The translations under genes and the position numbers were made by a program. The notes below the pieces were generated by a model. That model worked only from the letters and a program-made list of their open reading frames with translations. It made no database searches and was not told the DNA's origin. From the NCBI GenBank assembly GCA_023441145.1, contig JAEZQN010000386.1:1-8907 (forward strand): DNA of 8,907 nucleotides, given 5' to 3'. This document shows, in pieces, positions 6,191 to 8,907 of the stretch (within the stretch, counting starts at the first letter, position 1; every line of letters begins with the position of its first letter). The stretch comes from Bacillota bacterium (lineage in GTDB: Bacteria > Bacillota > Clostridia > Lachnospirales > Lachnospiraceae).

Positions 6191-7102
6191 ATGGCCTTTT
6201 ATTCTTCTATGCAAGAACTTATAGGAAATACACCAATTGTAGAACTTACTAATTTGGGACTTGATAAATCCGTACGGCTGTTTGCAAAGTTAGAGCTTTA
6301 TAATCCAAGTGGTAGTGTCAAAGACAGAATTGGGAAGTATATGATTGATGATGCTGAACAAGCGGGAGTATTAAAAGAAGGCGGAACGATTATTGAAGCA
6401 ACGGCAGGGAATACAGGTCTTGGGATTGCGTTTGCTGCACTGACTCGTGGGTATCGTGTGATTTTTGTTGTACCAACTAAATTTTCGGAAGAAAAGCAAA
6501 CTTTAATGCGGGCTCTTGGGGCTGAAGTAATCAATACACCTAGGGAATATGGTATGCTTGGTGCGGCAAAAAGAGCAGAAGAGCTGAAATCTACGATTCC
6601 TGGTGCCGTTTCTTTAAAGCAATTTGAGAATCAAAGCAATCCACTGGCACACTATGAAACTACAGGCCCTGAAATCTATAAGGATTTAGATGGTAAAATA
6701 GATTATGTTGTTGCCGGTGCAGGTAGTGGAGGTACGTATACAGGCGTATTACGTTTCTTAAAAAACAAAAACCCTAATATTAAAGGAATTTTAGCGGATC
6801 CCATTGGTTCTACTATGGGTGGCGGTGAACATGGTGACTATAATATCGAAGGAATTGGTAATGATTTTATTGCAGATACTATGGATATGTCACTTGTAGA
6901 TAAGGTTATAAAAATAAATGATGATGATGCGTTCTGGGGTGCAAGAGAATTGGCTAAAAAGGAAGGGATTTTTGCAGGTTCTTCCTCTGGTGCAGCTTTG
7001 GCGGCAGCATTAAAATTGATTGAGAGTGGAGCAAATGGTAATATTGTAATAATCCTTCCTGATAGAGGAGACCGATATTTTAGTAAGAATTTATATGATT
7101 GA
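6191..7102 (+). CDS. mccA: O-acetylserine-dependent cystathionine beta-synthase MccA
   Basis: PLP enzyme of the cysteine synthase/CBS superfamily that joins homocysteine and O-acetylserine into cystathionine, the first step of reverse transsulfuration. The 303 residues have the PLP lysine K44 in GSVKDRIG, the loop EATAGNTG (about 69-76), GAGSGGT (about 177-183) and GSSSGAA near the C-terminus. MccA-type signatures separate it from CysK: VPTKFSEEKQTLMRALGAEV after the substrate loop, IEGIGNDFI in place of the CysK loop, and PDRGDRYFS at the end. No C-terminal CBS-domain pair is present, as expected for bacterial MccA. It begins three bases after the mccB stop codon, and only a weak AAGTGAG precedes the ATG, so translation is probably coupled to mccB. 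Last gene of the cluster. Confidence 0.9.
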   Translation: MAFYSSMQELIGNTPIVELTNLGLDKSVRLFAKLELYNPSGSVKDRIGKYMIDDAEQAGVLKEGGTIIEATAGNTGLGIAFAALTRGYRVIFVVPTKFSEEKQTLMRALGAEVINTPREYGMLGAAKRAEELKSTIPGAVSLKQFENQSNPLAHYETTGPEIYKDLDGKIDYVVAGAGSGGTYTGVLRFLKNKNPNIKGILADPIGSTMGGGEHGDYNIEGIGNDFIADTMDMSLVDKVIKINDDDAFWGARELAKKEGIFAGSSSGAALAAALKLIESGANGNIVIILPDRGDRYFSKNLYD

Positions 7103-7110
7103 TTTAAGAC

Positions 7111-7154
7111 AACAATAAAGTCCAGCCTAAATGAAAGGGTTGGACTTTATTAGC
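7111..7154. terminator. Bidirectional intrinsic terminator of mccA and the Rrf2 gene
   Basis: AATAAAGTCCA (7114-7124) pairs exactly with TGGACTTTATT (7141-7151), and a few GC and GT pairs extend the stem toward a short loop. The outer arms give TTTATT at the 3' end of the stem on both strands, so the hairpin can end transcription of the plus-strand cluster and of the minus-strand Rrf2 gene, whose stop codon lies a few bases away. Confidence 0.85.
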
Positions 7155-7157
7155 GTA

Positions 7158-7595
7158 TTAAATGATATAATCGTTGATTCCGATATCACGATGGGTATCT
7201 AAAATATCCTGCAAAGTAATTCCGTTTAAATACTCGTTAATCACGTTGTAAAGGCCTTGCCAAACAGGTAATGTAAGACATTCAGCACTTCGTTCACAAT
7301 TAATAGGGTTTTGTTCCACGCACGGAACAGGTGCGAGACTACCTTCAGTAAGGCGCAAAATCTCACTGACCGTATATTTGTCTGGATTTCTTGCAAGTCT
7401 ATATCCACCCTGATATCCTCGATTTGTATTCAAAATATCAGACTTATTTAATATTGGAACGATTTGCTCTAAATATTTTTTTGAAATATTTTGTCTCTCA
7501 GCTATGTCCTTTAATGGTACATATCCTATTCCTTGGTGGACTGCCAAATCAAGTAACATTCTAAGTGCATAACGACCCTTTGTAGAAATCTTCAT
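7158..7595 (-). CDS. Rrf2-family transcriptional regulator (CymR/IscR-like), candidate cysteine regulator
   Basis: DNA-binding protein of 145 residues, the normal Rrf2 length. The N-terminal MKISTKGRYALRMLLDLA start, a winged helix-turn-helix at about 25-65 with the wing NRGYQGGYRLA, and the dimerisation helix near the C-terminus are typical. Three cysteines, C92, C100 and C106, stand where IscR holds its [2Fe-2S] cluster, but the first gap is seven residues rather than five, and the position of the IscR ligand His107 appears to be Leu109. Bacillus CymR, which represses cysteine genes with CysK as partner, lacks these cysteines. Position beside the sulfur cluster and related sites in four nearby promoters suggest it represses cysK, hydE, lysR and itself. 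A GAAGGAGC precedes the ATG. Whether it senses Fe-S status, cysteine or both is unknown. Confidence 0.88.
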   Translation of the reverse strand: MKISTKGRYALRMLLDLAVHQGIGYVPLKDIAERQNISKKYLEQIVPILNKSDILNTNRGYQGGYRLARNPDKYTVSEILRLTEGSLAPVPCVEQNPINCERSAECLTLPVWQGLYNVINEYLNGITLQDILDTHRDIGINDYII

Positions 7596-7621
7596 ATTAT
7601 AGCTCCTTCGATTTAATAACT

Positions 7622-7648
7622 CTATAATAACATATATTTAGTAGGTTT
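7622..7648. promoter_or_regulatory. Putative Rrf2 operator D (autoregulatory)
   Basis: Read on the minus strand, AAACCTACTAAATATAT lies between the -35 and -10 of the Rrf2 gene promoter. It shares AAACCTAC, then AAAT, then AT in register with operator B at cysK. This placement suggests negative autoregulation, which is common in the family. The second half of the site does not show the ATAGG arm. Confidence 0.45.
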
Positions 7649-7652
7649 TCAA
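7624..7652 (-). promoter_or_regulatory. Promoter of the Rrf2 regulator gene
   Basis: On the minus strand TTGAAA (7652-7647) is followed after 17 bases by TATTAT (7629-7624), each five of six matches to consensus. The start would fall near 7617, leaving a leader of about 22 bases that includes the AAGGAG ribosome binding site. Confidence 0.6.
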
Positions 7653-7696
7653 GAGGGCCTAAAATATTACCCTTTTACATATACTTGATATATACA

Positions 7697-7725
7697 TTGA
7701 CATGATGATAGGTAGATGATATAAT
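7697..7725 (+). promoter_or_regulatory. Promoter of the LysR-family gene, full consensus
   Basis: TTGACA (7697-7702), a 17-base spacer and TATAAT (7720-7725) match the sigma-A consensus at all twelve positions. The start should be near 7731-7733, about 95 bases before the lysR ATG. Such a strong promoter for a regulator gene suggests tight repression, in keeping with the operator that overlaps its -10 and start site. Confidence 0.85.
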
Positions 7726-7757
7726 TCCTATTAAACCGATAAGTATTATAGGAATTA
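7722..7757. promoter_or_regulatory. Putative Rrf2 operator C (lysR promoter)
   Basis: The clearest site of the set: perfect 10-base arms TAATTCCTAT (7722-7731) and ATAGGAATTA (7748-7757) separated by 16 bases, overlapping the -10 and start site of the consensus promoter. The interior TTAAACC is shared with operator B. TAAACC (7732-7737) can also pair with GGTTTA (7761-7766), an interleaved second repeat. The ATAGGAATT arms resemble CymR boxes of Bacillales as I recall them; this was not checked. Confidence 0.65.
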
Positions 7758-7826
7758 ATGGGTTTATATATTCAAGAATGAATACAAGCATGTGTATAGA
7801 GATACAGGCTTGGGGGGAGTGGGGTC

Positions 7827-8747
7827 ATGACAATACAACAGGTATACTATGCAATAACAATTGCTGAGAGCGGATCGATAAATAAAGCAGCAGAGATTCT
7901 ATATGTAACGCAACCTTCACTAACAAGTGCATTGCAAGAGCTTGAGAAAGAAATAGGGATTACAATTTTCAATAGAAGTGGGCGTGGAGTTTCATTAACC
8001 AATGATGGTATAGAATTTCTGATTCATGCAAGGCAAGTTTACAGTCAGTATGAATCTCTCATAGATAAATACGTGAAGTCTAAGAATCTTAAGCGAAAAT
8101 TTGGGGTTTCGACTCAGCACTATTCATTCGCAGTTAAAGCCTTTGTAGAGCTTGTTAAGAGTTTTGATACCTCTGAATATGAATTCGCAATCCGAGAAAC
8201 GAAGACAAAGGAGATTATCCAAGATGTGGCAACTCTCAAAAGTGAAATAGGAATTATTTATTTAAGTGACTTTAATCGAGCTGCTATGAACAAGCTTTTA
8301 CATACCTCAAATTTAGAATTTCACCATCTAACAGATTGCTCAGCTTATGTCTACCTATGGTCGGGGCATCCTCTTGCAAAGAATAAAAGCATAAGATTTG
8401 AAGAACTGGCAGATTACCCTTGCCTATCTTTTGAACAAGGAGATTCAAGTTCATTTTATCTTGCCGAGGAGATTCTCAGCACAAAAGAATATTCTCGAAC
8501 GATAAAAGCTTGTGACAGGGCAACTATGCTAAATCTTATGATAGGCTTAAATGGTTATACCCTTTGCTCAGGCATAATATGTGAAGAGTTAAATGGGGAC
8601 GATTATCTAGCTGTTTCCCTACAGTCTGACTCTATAAATGAAAGTAGTGTGATGGAAATAGGCTATGTAACAAAGAAGAATAGCGTCCTAAGTAGTATTG
8701 GGGAAAGATATATTCATGAAATAAAGAAATACTTGGATCAATATTAA
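7827..8747 (+). CDS. LysR-family transcriptional regulator
   Basis: LTTR of 306 residues, a usual length. The N-terminal winged helix-turn-helix is clear at about 17-61 (SINKAAEILYVTQPSLTSAL, then LEKEIGITIFNRSGRGVSLTNDG), followed by the linker helix at about 62-90 and a two-lobed effector-binding domain at about 90-300, with the common GHPLAKNKSIRFEELADYP stretch at 180-198. The effector cannot be read from sequence. GGGGGGAG lies about eight bases before the ATG. The gene is divergent from the Rrf2 regulator and is probably repressed by it, so it may belong to the cysteine-limitation response; LysR proteins such as CysL and YtlI fill this role in Bacillus. A target could be the dyad upstream of cysK, but no direct evidence links them. 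It is monocistronic, ending in a strong terminator. Confidence 0.9.
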   Translation: MTIQQVYYAITIAESGSINKAAEILYVTQPSLTSALQELEKEIGITIFNRSGRGVSLTNDGIEFLIHARQVYSQYESLIDKYVKSKNLKRKFGVSTQHYSFAVKAFVELVKSFDTSEYEFAIRETKTKEIIQDVATLKSEIGIIYLSDFNRAAMNKLLHTSNLEFHHLTDCSAYVYLWSGHPLAKNKSIRFEELADYPCLSFEQGDSSSFYLAEEILSTKEYSRTIKACDRATMLNLMIGLNGYTLCSGIICEELNGDDYLAVSLQSDSINESSVMEIGYVTKKNSVLSSIGERYIHEIKKYLDQY

Positions 8748-8757
8748 CTATGTGTTG

Positions 8758-8790
8758 CGGTGAGGCAATAATAAAGCCTCACCGTTTTTT
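8758..8790 (+). terminator. Strong intrinsic terminator of the lysR gene
   Basis: A 9-base perfect stem CGGTGAGGC (8758-8766) and GCCTCACCG (8776-8784), a 9-base AT loop, then six T residues. It starts ten bases after the lysR stop codon. An outer pairing CTATGT (8748-8753) with ACATAG (8794-8799) is also possible. Confidence 0.95.
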
Positions 8791-8855
8791 GTTACATAGG
8801 AAGTTGCTTCACTATATCCTATGCAACAAAAAAGCTTTCTAAAAGAGAGGAAGCT
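8785..8855. repeat. Stacked inverted repeats after the lysR terminator
   Basis: Bases 8785-8801 (TTTTTTGTTACATAGGA) pair with 8817-8833 (TCCTATGCAACAAAAAA) over 17 positions with one mismatch, around a 15-base loop. Directly after, AGCTTTCT (8833-8840) pairs with AGGAAGCT (8848-8855), one GU pair, 7-base loop. The first repeat is followed by A rather than T on the plus strand, so it is not a terminator in that direction. Possible remnant of a small repeat element or a structured leader of a gene beyond the window; origin unknown. Confidence 0.5.
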
Positions 8856-8880
8856 AATAATCGCACTGCAGCTGTATGGA

Positions 8881-8907
8881 TCATATAGTTATAGATTTAA
8901 ACTATAG
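8881..8907 (-). promoter_or_regulatory. Element resembling the dyad upstream of cysK
   Basis: Read on the minus strand it contains CTATAG, seven bases, CTATAAC, then directly TATATGA. The same three words, with the same 7-base first gap and a 4-base second gap, occur at 2482-2512. It also forms an inverted repeat, TATAGTT (8884-8890) and AACTATA (8900-8906). It is cut by the window edge and may be part of a control region for a gene outside. Confidence 0.3.

Noticed and set aside
2648..7102. Duplication of cysK within the operon (cysK and mccA as paralogues)
   Set aside because: They are homologous, but mccA has distinct MccA signatures, so they are two enzymes with different substrates rather than a recent duplication.
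8856..8907. Start of another gene at the right end
   Set aside because: No convincing open frame with a ribosome binding site is visible in the remaining bases.

Overview
The window looks like a chromosomal segment of a low-GC, anaerobic Gram-positive bacterium of the Clostridia, most plausibly Lachnospiraceae or a close relative. The evidence is AT-rich intergenic DNA, strong GGAGG-type ribosome binding sites, near-consensus TTGACA/TATAAT promoters, an [FeFe]-hydrogenase maturase (HydE), LuxS and a Bacillus/Clostridium-style MccA/MccB reverse transsulfuration pair. The lineage is inference; no rRNA or tRNA gene is present to fix it.

Layout. (1) Bases 1-1243 hold the 3' part of a methyl-accepting chemotaxis protein gene cut by the window edge; its protein ends in a cysteine-rich domain placed after the signalling domain. 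(2) A weak terminator hairpin separates it from convergent hydE (minus strand, 1309-2361). (3) A 286-bp divergent control region (2362-2647) carries promoters for hydE and for a five-gene plus-strand cluster. (4) The cluster is cysK - LCM-family SAM-dependent methyltransferase - luxS - mccB - mccA (2648-7102), closed by a strong terminator that looks bidirectional. (5) A convergent Rrf2-family regulator gene (7158-7595, minus) is followed, across a 231-bp divergent control region, by a LysR-family regulator gene (7827-8747, plus). (6) The last 160 bases hold a strong terminator and several stacked inverted repeats, but no gene that I can see.

How the genes work together. CysK makes cysteine from O-acetylserine and sulfide. 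The methyltransferase should use SAM and release S-adenosylhomocysteine. LuxS converts S-ribosylhomocysteine to homocysteine and DPD (the AI-2 precursor). MccA condenses homocysteine with O-acetylserine to cystathionine, and MccB cleaves cystathionine to cysteine. The cluster therefore joins direct cysteine synthesis to methionine-to-cysteine conversion. It parallels the ubiG-mccBA(-luxS) operons known in clostridia and yrrT-mtnN-mccAB in Bacillus, but has a different methyltransferase family and no nucleosidase gene (mtnN/pfs), which must lie elsewhere.

The most interesting feature is regulatory. Related AT-rich sites (core CCTATTAAAC or AAACCTAC, several with an ATAGG arm) overlap the promoters of hydE, cysK, the Rrf2 gene and the lysR gene. 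This suggests one local regulon run by the Rrf2 protein, which has three cysteines in an IscR-like spacing. I saw no T-box or S-box in the short cysK leader. No mobile element, CRISPR array or structural RNA gene was recognised.
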